A stretch of DNA of 5,772 nucleotides from DATKCJ01 sp035513275 (GCA_035513275.1 DATKCJ010000369.1:1-5772); one strand, 5' to 3'. Shown: positions 1 through 4,964, numbered from the stretch's first letter. The notes: a model not told the origin generated them from the sequence alone. Made by a program: numbers and translations.

Positions 1-70
1 GCAGGATGTGCCGGCTGTAGCGCGCGAGTTCGGCGGGCGAGAGGACTTTGACTTTGGATTCTTCTTCCAT
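1..70 (-). CDS. ThiF/MoeB/HesA-family adenylyltransferase, N-terminal fragment
   Basis: Read on the minus strand from the ATG at 70-68, an open frame of 23 codons runs off the left edge. The peptide is acidic at its start (MEEESKV) and then reads LSPAELARYSRHIL. The pattern EL-x-RYSRHIL is the characteristic N-terminus of E1-like adenylyltransferases (MoeB, ThiF, HesA), which adenylate the C-terminal glycine of a small sulfur-carrier protein in molybdopterin or thiamine synthesis. The nucleotide-binding glycine motif and the zinc cysteines lie outside the window, so the subfamily cannot be decided. No clear Shine-Dalgarno site precedes the ATG. The gene is divergent from manC, with 174 bp between the two starts. 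The fragment is short, so the assignment rests on the RYSRHIL signature alone. Confidence 0.72.
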   Translation of the reverse strand, partial: MEEESKVKVLSPAELARYSRHIL

Positions 71-121
71 GTGTCGGGCTGAAAGTGTCGCCCGTGAGTG
101 CAAAAATGCAACCCGTGGAAC

Positions 122-172
122 CGTAGGGCAGGTCTCTGACCTGCCGACGCGGGTCAATAGACCCGCGCTACG
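122..172. repeat. Three-way-junction palindromic element
   Basis: A 5-bp closing stem (CGTAG 122-126 with CTACG 168-172) encloses two perfect hairpins. Hairpin 1 is GGCAGGTC (127-134), loop TCT, GACCTGCC (138-145). Hairpin 2 is CGCGGGTC (148-155), loop AATA, GACCCGCG (160-167). Only two bases (146-147) are unpaired at the junction, so all but nine of the 51 bases can pair. It sits between the divergent moeB-like gene and manC. Read through, it would encode a VGQVSDLP-like peptide that I recall as a common false translation of a dispersed repeat in Verrucomicrobiota. Only one copy is in this window, so dispersal is recollection and not shown here. Confidence 0.75.
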
Positions 173-175
173 AGT

Positions 176-191
176 CGAGCAGCGCTGCTCG
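176..191. repeat. 16-bp perfect palindrome
   Basis: CGAGCAGCGCTGCTCG is self-complementary over its full length with no loop. It begins 4 bp after the three-way-junction element and lies 53 bp before manC. It could be the third part of the same repeat or a site for a dimeric DNA-binding protein; nothing here decides. Its core AGCGCTG recurs in the last hairpin of both cloverleaf elements (1910-1926 and 3828-3844), which favours a repeat origin. Confidence 0.6.
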
Positions 192-230
192 TCCCCCGCC
201 AAGTTCGCGGTTGACCGTGGTTTGACGCTT

Positions 231-236
231 GGGAGG
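231..236 (+). promoter_or_regulatory. Shine-Dalgarno site of manC
   Basis: GGGAGG lies 8 nt before the ATG at 245, a good match in sequence and spacing. It fixes the manC start. It is one of only two strong ribosome binding sites in the window, the other being before comF. Confidence 0.75.
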
Positions 237-244
237 CTCTTCCC

Positions 245-1333
245 ATGTCGAATCGATTCGCGGTGATCATGGCCGGCGGGCGCGGTGAGCGCTTCTGGCC
301 GCAGAGCCGACATGCGAAACCCAAGCACCTGCTTCCGATCGTCGGCGACAAGCCGCTTCTCGCGCAGACGATCGCGCGGCTCCAGCCGCTGATCGCGCTG
401 GAGAACATCCTTGTCATCACAAACCGGCATCAGGAAGCGGCGGTGCGCGAGGTCGCGGCGATGCTCCCCGCGGCGAACATCATCGCCGAGCCGGTCGGAC
501 GGGATACCGCCGCGGCGACGGGCCTCGCCGCTGTGCTCGTGGCCGCGCGCACGCCGGACGCGGCGTTCGCGATGCTCCCCGCGGATCATGTGATCCACGA
601 CGCCGCCGAATATCGGACCAACCTGGAGGCGGCGTTCGTTGTCGCCGAGCGCGAGGACTCGCTCGTCACGCTGGGGATCCGGCCCACGGAGCCCGCATCC
701 GGCTTCGGCTACATCCAGCGCGGTGAGCCGGTGGAGCCCGCTCTCGGACGCGCCGTGCATGTCTTGACGCGATTCGTCGAGAAGCCGACGCGCGCCGTCG
801 CGATCAAATACCTCGAGTCGGGCGACTATTTTTGGAACGCCGGCATGTTCGTGTGGCGCGCGCCTGTTGTGACGGCTGCGTTTGCGGAGCACGCCCCCAC
901 CGTGTGGGAGGGGCTTGGCGAAGTCGCCGCAGGGCTCGCGCGCGGCGAGGCGCTCGACGGACTGCTCGAGCGGCTCTACCCGGCCATTCCGAAAATTTCC
1001 GTCGACTACGCGATTATGGAGAAGGCGCGCAACTGCCGCGTCCTCCCGGCGAGCTTCGATTGGGACGACGTTGGCTCGTGGCCTGCGATCACGCGGCATT
1101 TTGGATCCGACGATGCTGGAAACGTCGTGCTCGGCAGCGGCCTGGTCGAGCAGGGCGCGGGCAACCTTGTTGTCTCTACGGGCGACCATCTTGTCACGGT
1201 GCTCGGCACGGAGGACCTCATCGTCGTCCACACGCCCGACGCCACGCTCGTCTGCCCGAAGGCGCGCGCCGAGGAGATCAAGGCGCTGCTCAAGCGCGTC
1301 GAGGCCAACCCCGAGTTGCGCGGCCTGCTCTAG
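245..1333 (+). CDS. manC: Mannose-1-phosphate guanylyltransferase (GDP-mannose pyrophosphorylase)
   Basis: The 362-residue cytoplasmic enzyme joins GTP and mannose 1-phosphate into GDP-mannose and pyrophosphate, supplying mannose for surface polysaccharides and glycoconjugates. Visible motifs are the nucleotidyltransferase signature AGGRGERFWPQSR (10-22) followed by KPKHLL (25-30), EPVGRDTAAA (82-91), the metal-site PADHVI (112-117), FGYIQRG (154-160), the sugar-phosphate motif FVEKP (177-181), WNAGMFVW (197-204), SVDYAIMEK (252-260) and DWDDVGSW (272-279). The length fits the short single-domain form; the C-terminal phosphomannose isomerase domain of bifunctional ManC/AlgA proteins is absent. 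The last 70 or so residues would be the left-handed helix cap. The start is set by the GGGAGG site 8 nt upstream. Its stop is 16 nt before ruvX, so the two are probably cotranscribed. The family assignment is secure; a different NDP-hexose specificity is unlikely. Confidence 0.95.
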   Translation: MSNRFAVIMAGGRGERFWPQSRHAKPKHLLPIVGDKPLLAQTIARLQPLIALENILVITNRHQEAAVREVAAMLPAANIIAEPVGRDTAAATGLAAVLVAARTPDAAFAMLPADHVIHDAAEYRTNLEAAFVVAEREDSLVTLGIRPTEPASGFGYIQRGEPVEPALGRAVHVLTRFVEKPTRAVAIKYLESGDYFWNAGMFVWRAPVVTAAFAEHAPTVWEGLGEVAAGLARGEALDGLLERLYPAIPKISVDYAIMEKARNCRVLPASFDWDDVGSWPAITRHFGSDDAGNVVLGSGLVEQGAGNLVVSTGDHLVTVLGTEDLIVVHTPDATLVCPKARAEEIKALLKRVEANPELRGLL

Positions 1334-1349
1334 CAGCGGCAGAATTACG

Positions 1350-1802
1350 ATGCGTTTTCTCGGCATCGATCACGGCACAAAGCGAATCGGCCTCGCCACA
1401 GGCGACGAGCTCGGCATCGCGTCGCCGATTCCGGCAGTGCTCAGCGATGATCTGGCTGCGCAGGTCGGAGCGATCGCGGAAGTGATTCGGGTGCGGCGTA
1501 TCAACGAACTCGTCATCGGCCTGCCGCTCAACATGGACGGCTCGAAAGGTCCGTCCGCCCAGGCGGCCGAGGCGTTTGCCGCGCGCCTGCACGCGAAGCT
1601 TGGCATGCCCGTGCACTTCGTCGACGAGCGGCTCACGTCGAGCATCGCCGAGGCGAGCATCGCGCCGAAAGACCGCCGTGGCCTACGCGACTCGGGTCTA
1701 GTCGACTCGCGCGCCGCGGCGCTGATCTTGCAGGATTACCTCGATCAGCGTTTTCCTCCGCCGCTGCCGGAGGCGCCCGAGCAGCCTGCCGGACCCCTGT
1801 GA
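1350..1802 (+). CDS. ruvX: RuvX/YqgF family pre-16S rRNA nuclease (putative Holliday junction resolvase)
   Basis: This 150-residue protein has an RNase H-like fold. In E. coli YqgF is implicated in processing the 5' end of pre-16S rRNA, and the family was earlier predicted to resolve Holliday junctions. Diagnostic motifs are present in order: GIDHGTKRIGLA (5-16), carrying the first catalytic Asp (D7); VIGLPLNMDGSKG (55-67); VDERLTS (91-97), carrying the catalytic Glu (E93); and LVDSRAAALILQDYL (117-131), carrying the last Asp (D119). The proline-rich tail after residue 135 (PPPLPEAPEQPAG) is a short extension. I chose the ATG at 1350 because MRFLGIDHG is the usual family start; the frame is open much further upstream but only as a shadow of manC. 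It lies 16 nt after manC and lacks a clear Shine-Dalgarno site, so translation may be coupled to manC. Confidence 0.93.
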   Translation: MRFLGIDHGTKRIGLATGDELGIASPIPAVLSDDLAAQVGAIAEVIRVRRINELVIGLPLNMDGSKGPSAQAAEAFAARLHAKLGMPVHFVDERLTSSIAEASIAPKDRRGLRDSGLVDSRAAALILQDYLDQRFPPPLPEAPEQPAGPL

Positions 1803-1855
1803 TTGCAGCGCATCCAGTTCGAACATGCGGCGAGATGGCGGACGCTTCTTCTCGA

Positions 1856-1938
1856 CAGGCTGCTAAGTCGGCACTTCGTGCCGATATCGATCCAGTTTCT
1901 TTGAAACTTGCAGTGCGGAGCGCTGCCTTAGCAGCCTG
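1856..1938. repeat. Four-arm cloverleaf palindromic element
   Basis: A perfect 12-bp closing stem (CAGGCTGCTAAG 1856-1867 with CTTAGCAGCCTG 1927-1938) encloses three hairpins. Arm A is TCGGCAC, loop TTC, GTGCCGA (1868-1884). Arm B is AGTTTC, loop TTT, GAAACT (1894-1908). Arm C (1910-1926) is 7 bp with one G·T pair and loop GGA. Arms A and C stack directly on the closing stem with no spare base. A related element lies at 3765-3865. The position just after ruvX and 33 nt before the truA start suggests a transcript structure (terminator, processing site or leader) or a mobile palindromic repeat. It is not a tRNA: arm sizes and loops are wrong. Confidence 0.75.
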
Positions 1939-1971
1939 CCTGTGCGGGTGCATCCGGTTTCGCGCGGACCT

Positions 1972-2772
1972 GTGAGCAAAAATCAATTCCCAAACTCGAA
2001 GCCTGACACGCTGCTTGTGAGAAAGCCGCCTGAAGGAACGCGTCGCTGGCGGGCCGTCTGCGCCTACAACGGCACAGGGATCGGCGGCTGGCAGAGCCAG
2101 AAGGATGGAAACTCCGTGCAGGACTTTATCGAGCGCCGGCTCGCGACTGTGCTCGGCGCGCCAACGCGAATTCACGGCAGCGGCCGCACTGATGCGGGCG
2201 TGCACGCGCGCGCGCAGGTTTTTCACTTCGACGCCGCATGGCCGCACGGTGCCGCGACGCTCGTGCGTGCCTTTCGCTCGGGACTGCCCGCGGGAATCCA
2301 GGTGACCGCGATCCGCGCGGCGCGCCCGGATTTCCACGCGCGGTTCTCGGCGAAAGGGAAGACCTACATTTACCATCTCGATCAAGGCCGCGCGGATGTG
2401 TTTCGCGATCCGTTCTGCTGGTCGATCGGCCGGCCACTGAATGTCGCTGCGATGCGGCGCGCCGCGGCGACCCTGCGCGGGCGGCACGATTTCAAGGCGT
2501 TCAGCGCATTCGGCGGCGAGGAGCGCGAGACGACGGTGCGCAACCTTACGCGACTCGACGTCGTCGGTCGCGGCAAGCGGCTGCGCGTGGTGGCCGAGGC
2601 CGACGGGTTTCTCTACAAGATGGTGCGCAGCCTTGTCGGCGCTCTCGTCGCGGTTGGGCTAGGCAAGCTGCGCGTCGACGACTTGGTGCGGATCCTCGAG
2701 AGCCGCACGCGCACGAACGAAGTGCAGACCGCGCCGGCGAAAGGGCTTTTCCTGTGGCGCGTGAAATATTAG
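1972..2772 (+). CDS. truA: tRNA pseudouridine(38-40) synthase TruA
   Basis: The enzyme isomerises uridines 38, 39 and 40 in the tRNA anticodon stem to pseudouridine. From the GTG at 1972 it has 266 residues, close to the roughly 270 of E. coli TruA. Motifs in order: AYNGTGIGGWQSQ (31-43), the catalytic block GRTDAGVHA (71-79) with nucleophile Asp74, FHARFSAKGKTYIY (121-134), RHDFKAFS (171-178), FLYKMVRSLVG (213-223) and the closing APAKGLFLWRVKY (254-266). Two other in-frame GTG codons are possible starts: 1942, four bases after the cloverleaf repeat, and 2023, just before the conserved domain. I prefer 1972 (reads MSKNQ) because 1942 adds residues without family counterpart; a weak GGA lies 6 nt upstream. 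The first 26 residues are not conserved. Cotranscription with comF is possible but the 160-bp gap is full of repeats. Confidence 0.92.
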   Translation: MSKNQFPNSKPDTLLVRKPPEGTRRWRAVCAYNGTGIGGWQSQKDGNSVQDFIERRLATVLGAPTRIHGSGRTDAGVHARAQVFHFDAAWPHGAATLVRAFRSGLPAGIQVTAIRAARPDFHARFSAKGKTYIYHLDQGRADVFRDPFCWSIGRPLNVAAMRRAAATLRGRHDFKAFSAFGGEERETTVRNLTRLDVVGRGKRLRVVAEADGFLYKMVRSLVGALVAVGLGKLRVDDLVRILESRTRTNEVQTAPAKGLFLWRVKY

Positions 2773-2793
2773 TCGGGAACGATGGGGCTGAAT

Positions 2794-2864
2794 GTAGCCG
2801 CCGACGTGAGGAGGCGGACTGGCCGGTGATTGCGAACGAACCGCCTCGTGACCTCGTCGGCTAC
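2794..2864. repeat. 71-bp palindromic repeat, unit 1
   Basis: First of two directly repeated 71-bp units, 107 bp apart start to start. By hand count 60 of 71 positions match unit 2, with no gaps; GAAT before and a G after are also shared. Its ends form an imperfect inverted repeat: the first 24 bases pair with the last 24 at about 20 positions, and the inner part is GAGGCGG with CCGCCTC. It lies 22 bp after the truA stop. Confidence 0.85.
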
Positions 2865-2900
2865 GGCGGATCGCGCCTGTTTCTGAAGTTGGATACGAAT

Positions 2901-2971
2901 GTAGCTGCCGACGTAAGGAGGCGGCCAGACCGGTGACTGCCAGCGGACCGCCTCGCGACCTCGGCGGCTAC
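2901..2971. repeat. 71-bp palindromic repeat, unit 2, overlapping the comF start
   Basis: Second copy of the unit at 2794-2864. The outer stem is GTAGCTGCCGA (2901-2911) with TCGGCGGCTAC (2961-2971), 11 pairs including one G·T. The inner stem is GAGGCGG (2918-2924) with CCGCCTC (2948-2954). It contains both the Shine-Dalgarno site and the GTG start of comF, and encodes the first 13 codons of comF as annotated here. In a transcript the inner stem would pair most of the ribosome binding site and leave the GTG in the loop. Confidence 0.85.
2915..2921 (+). promoter_or_regulatory. Shine-Dalgarno site of comF, inside a repeat
   Basis: AAGGAGG is 11 nt before the GTG at 2933. It is the best ribosome binding sequence in the window and lies inside repeat unit 2. 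Unit 1 has GAGGAGG in the same place, with a GTG the same distance on. That could mean the site is simply repeat sequence and not a selected start signal. Confidence 0.55.
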
Positions 2972-3700
2972 GCCCGAGCCGGAGCCCGGTGGGGCAAGGC
3001 ACTGCGCGATGTGCTGTTCCCGCCGGTGTGTGTGCACTGCGCGCGGCTGGTGGAGGATTCGCGTTACGAGCATTTGTGCGCCGTGTGCGCGGCGCGAATC
3101 GACTTGGTCGCGCAGCCGCATTGCGACACGTGCGGGTATCCGTTCGCGGGCGTGATGGCGGGCGAGCGGACATGTCCGCACTGCGAGGAACTCGTGCCGG
3201 TGTTTCGCGCGGGCAAGACCGCCGCGCTCTACCGCGGTCCGATGGCCAGCCTCGTGCAACGCTTGAAATACCACCGCGGCGAGTATCTTGGAGCCGACAT
3301 CGCCCGGATCGCTGCCGCGGCGCCCGGGTTTCGCGACTTCCTCCGGGGCGCAACGTTGGTGCCCGTGCCGCTGCACCATCGCAAGGAGCGCGAGCGCGGT
3401 TTCAACCAAACTCGCCTGATCGCAGAGGCGTTTGCCAGGGCGGCCGAGGGCGCAGGGGTTGTTCCTGCGCTCCAACGCATTGTCGACACCCAGACTCAGA
3501 CCCGGCTCGACCGCGACGCCCGCCGGGACAACCTCAAGAATGCTTTTGCCATGGCCCCCGGCCGCTCTTTGACTCCCGGGGCTCGAATCGTCCTTGTCGA
3601 TGACATCTTCACAACGGGTGCAACCCTCAACGCGTGCGCTTCCGTCCTGCGAAAAGCGGGGTTCGACAACCTCGATGTCGCGACTCTAGCCCACGGTTAG
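2933..3700 (+). CDS. comF: ComF family protein (zinc-finger phosphoribosyltransferase, double zinc ribbon)
   Basis: The 255-residue protein belongs to the ComFC/GntX family, linked to natural DNA uptake in competent bacteria and made of an N-terminal zinc ribbon region and a type I phosphoribosyltransferase domain. Four cysteine pairs are visible: C33/C36, C49/C52, C64/C67 and C81/C84, enough for two zinc sites. The linker motif LKYHRGEYLG is at 111-120, PVPLHHRKERERGFNQ at 144-159, and the PRPP-binding loop VLVDDIFTTGAT at 220-231. The true substrate of the family is not settled. The GTG at 2933 has a strong AAGGAGG site, but residues 1-13 are encoded by repeat unit 2 and have no obvious family counterpart. 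Conserved sequence begins near LRDVLFPPVCVHC (24-36), so a start as late as the GTG at 3011 (codon 27) is possible. The stop codon lies in the first copy of the next repeat array. Confidence 0.9.
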   Translation: MTASGPPRDLGGYARAGARWGKALRDVLFPPVCVHCARLVEDSRYEHLCAVCAARIDLVAQPHCDTCGYPFAGVMAGERTCPHCEELVPVFRAGKTAALYRGPMASLVQRLKYHRGEYLGADIARIAAAAPGFRDFLRGATLVPVPLHHRKERERGFNQTRLIAEAFARAAEGAGVVPALQRIVDTQTQTRLDRDARRDNLKNAFAMAPGRSLTPGARIVLVDDIFTTGATLNACASVLRKAGFDNLDVATLAHG

Positions 3701-3934
3701 GAATTTGCCGGACGTGAAAACAACGATGAACCAGATGTTCGATGCCCAAACTGTCCAAGGGAGACCTTCCCCGGCAAATTCCTTAGCCGGCACTCCGTGC
3801 CGGCCATACTCCGTGCCCAAGTTTTTCTCAGCGCGCAGCGCTGACTTAGGAATTTATCGGGAAGGCTCCTCCGCAGCATTCTTGGATACTCGATCGAGAT
3901 AGGACGCTCGAACTCGAAACCGACAAATTCCTGA
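3697..3934. repeat. Alternating inverted-repeat array filling the comF-accD gap
   Basis: A 15-mer appears four times in alternating orientation at near-constant spacing: TTAGGAATTTGCCGG (3697-3711), CCGGCAAATTCCTTA (3771-3785), TTAGGAATTTATCGG (3846-3860) and CCGACAAATTCCTGA (3920-3934). Start-to-start steps are 74, 75 and 74 bp. Copy 1 can pair with copy 2 at 14 of 15 positions, 2 with 3 at about 12, and 3 with 4 at 13, so the pairings 1:2 plus 3:4 exclude 2:3. Copy 1 includes the comF stop codon and copy 4 ends on the A of the accD ATG. The array therefore fills the gap exactly. Confidence 0.8.
3765..3865. repeat. Second cloverleaf-like element, related to the one at 1856-1938
   Basis: The closing stem is CCTTCCC (3765-3771) with GGGAAGG (3859-3865), an internal loop, then AAATTCCT (3776-3783) with AGGAATTT (3848-3855). 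Inside, arm A is GCCGGCAC, loop TCC, GTGCCGGC (3786-3804), and arm C is TCAGCGC, loop GCA, GCGCTGA (3828-3844). The middle stretch 3805-3827 does not fold cleanly and contains a second ACTCCGTGCC, a direct repeat of part of arm A. Arms A and C match those at 1868-1884 and 1910-1926, with paired changes that keep the stems. Confidence 0.75.
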
Positions 3935-4797
3935 TGGCCCTTTTCAGCAAGCCCAAGTATTCGACCGTCACGGTCAAGAAGAAGGACATCCCGAAGGGGC
4001 TGTTCACGAAGGATCCGCTCTCCGGCGACATCGTCTACTTCAAGGAGCTGGAGCAAAACCAAATGGTCGTGCCCAAGAGCGGCTACCATTTCCCGCTCGC
4101 CGCGCCCGAGCGCATGAAGTTCCTGCTCGACGAGGGCAGTTTTGAGGAAACGCACAAGAGCCTCACCTCGGTTGACCCGCTGGGATTCACCGGCGTCTCC
4201 TCCTACAAGGAAAAGCTCGCGCAATACCAGAAGAGCACCGGCCTGAAGGACGCCGTGATCACCGGCCACGGCGCCATCCACGGCATCCCGGTTTCGATCG
4301 CGTGCATGGATTTCCGTTTCCTCGGCGCGAGCATGGGCGCGGTCGTCGGCGAGAAGATCACCCGCAGCATCGAGGAGGCGACGGCAAAGGGCGTGCCCTC
4401 GATCGTCATCTCCAGCTCCGGCGGCGCGCGCATGTATGAAGGCATCTACAGCCTCATGCAGATGGCGAAAACCAGCGCCGCGCTCGCGCGCCACGCGCAG
4501 AAACGGCTGCCCTACATTTCCGTCCTTACGAATCCCACGATGGCCGGCGTCATGGCGAGCTTCGCCTCGCTGGGCGACGTCATCATCGCCGAACCGGGCG
4601 CGCTCATCGGCTTCGCCGGGCCGCGCGTCATCAAGGAGACGACGAAGCAGACCCTCCCCGAGGGTTTCCAGACATCCGAATTCCTCCTCAAGCACGGACT
4701 CATCGACCAGATCGTGAGCCGGCTCGAGATGCGCGACCGCCTGCGCGACCTGCTGCAGGCGCTCCACATCGGCAAACTGCCCAAGAACGCGGCGTGA
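3934..4797 (+). CDS. accD: Acetyl-CoA carboxylase carboxyltransferase subunit beta, without zinc finger cysteines
   Basis: AccD pairs with AccA (not in the window) in the carboxyltransferase that moves CO2 from carboxybiotin to acetyl-CoA, making malonyl-CoA for fatty acid synthesis in the cytoplasm. The 287-residue protein aligns along nearly its whole length with E. coli AccD (as I recall that sequence): YKEKLAQYQKSTG (91-103), SSGGARM (161-167) with the oxyanion-type Gly-Gly, SLMQMAKTSAAL (173-184), ISVLTNPTMAGVMASFA (195-211), GFAGPRVI (226-233) and LPEGFQTSEF (241-250). The N-terminal finger region aligns without gaps from IPKG (19-22), but the four zinc cysteines of E. coli (27, 30, 46, 49) are Asp27, Ser30, Val46 and Ser49. 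The only cysteine is Cys124. E. coli's acidic C-terminal tail is missing. No Shine-Dalgarno site is seen; the leader is repeat sequence. It is upstream of folC, as in E. coli. Confidence 0.95.
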   Translation: MALFSKPKYSTVTVKKKDIPKGLFTKDPLSGDIVYFKELEQNQMVVPKSGYHFPLAAPERMKFLLDEGSFEETHKSLTSVDPLGFTGVSSYKEKLAQYQKSTGLKDAVITGHGAIHGIPVSIACMDFRFLGASMGAVVGEKITRSIEEATAKGVPSIVISSSGGARMYEGIYSLMQMAKTSAALARHAQKRLPYISVLTNPTMAGVMASFASLGDVIIAEPGALIGFAGPRVIKETTKQTLPEGFQTSEFLLKHGLIDQIVSRLEMRDRLRDLLQALHIGKLPKNAA

Positions 4798-4817
4798 GGC
4801 GGACCCGAGCTGTTGGG

Positions 4818-4850
4818 AACCGCGAATGGACGCGAATACACGCGAATTCG
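4818..4850 (-). repeat. CGCGAAT phased repeat, copy 1
   Basis: CGCGAAT occurs at 4821, 4831 and 4841, exactly 10 bp apart, one helical turn, preceded by AAC. It is in the opposite orientation to copies 2 and 3, so it can pair with either. It starts 21 bp after the accD stop and could form part of a long-loop transcript hairpin. Confidence 0.8.
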
Positions 4851-4935
4851 GAGTGAACGGAATGAAGTTTGGAAACGTCGATTTCAGCTCACTTTTCAAT
4901 GATCTCTTCTGATACTCAAACACGGCATTTTTCCC

Positions 4936-4964
4936 ATTCGCGTCCCTTCGCGTTCATTTGCGGT
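4936..4964 (+). repeat. CGCGAAT phased repeat, copy 2 (inverted, degenerate)
   Basis: ATTCGCG at 4936, CTTCGCG at 4946 and ATTTGCG at 4956, followed by GT, give the same 10-bp period as copy 1 on the other strand, with one changed base in each of the last two heptamers. Confidence 0.75.

Noticed and set aside
211..236. A promoter for manC built on TTGACC (211-216) or TTGACG (222-227).
   Set aside because: No -10-like hexamer lies at 16-18 bp from either, and the second would place it over the Shine-Dalgarno site and start codon.
48..266. A 72-codon plus-strand open frame through the divergent gap.
   Set aside because: It overlaps the 5' ends of both flanking genes in the wrong frame or strand and translates the palindromic repeat; the QVSDLP-type peptide is a typical repeat artefact.
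882..1349. A 156-codon in-frame upstream extension of ruvX.
   Set aside because: It lies inside manC in another frame and is Arg/Ser-rich; the family start MRFLGIDHG is at 1350.
1856..1938. A tRNA gene, because of the cloverleaf shape.
   Set aside because: The closing stem is 12 bp, all loops are 3 nt, and there is no anticodon loop, no T-loop sequence and no CCA-side discriminator pattern.
1633..2487. A 284-codon minus-strand open frame across ruvX and truA.
   Set aside because: It overlaps two well-supported genes and the cloverleaf repeat, and its product is Arg/Ala-rich without recognisable domains.
2826..2936. A 36-codon frame starting at the GTG of repeat unit 1 with GAGGAGG upstream, ending in a GTGA overlap with the comF start.
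   Set aside because: The start signal and most codons are repeat sequence, and the overlap follows from the unit structure. No selected protein character is visible, so it is not called a gene.
3697..3934. A CRISPR array, because of four repeats at even spacing.
   Set aside because: The repeats are only 15 bp, alternate in orientation, and their spacers contain repeat-related palindromes; no cas gene is nearby.
4798..4870. A Rho-independent terminator after accD.
   Set aside because: No compact G+C-rich hairpin with a following T run is present; the only pairing partner of the phased repeat is about 85 bases away.
3697..4923. A 408-codon open frame on the minus strand opposite accD.
   Set aside because: It is antisense to a clear AccD in a GC-rich gene. 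The product is a low-complexity, charged string without family motifs, a usual shadow of codon bias.
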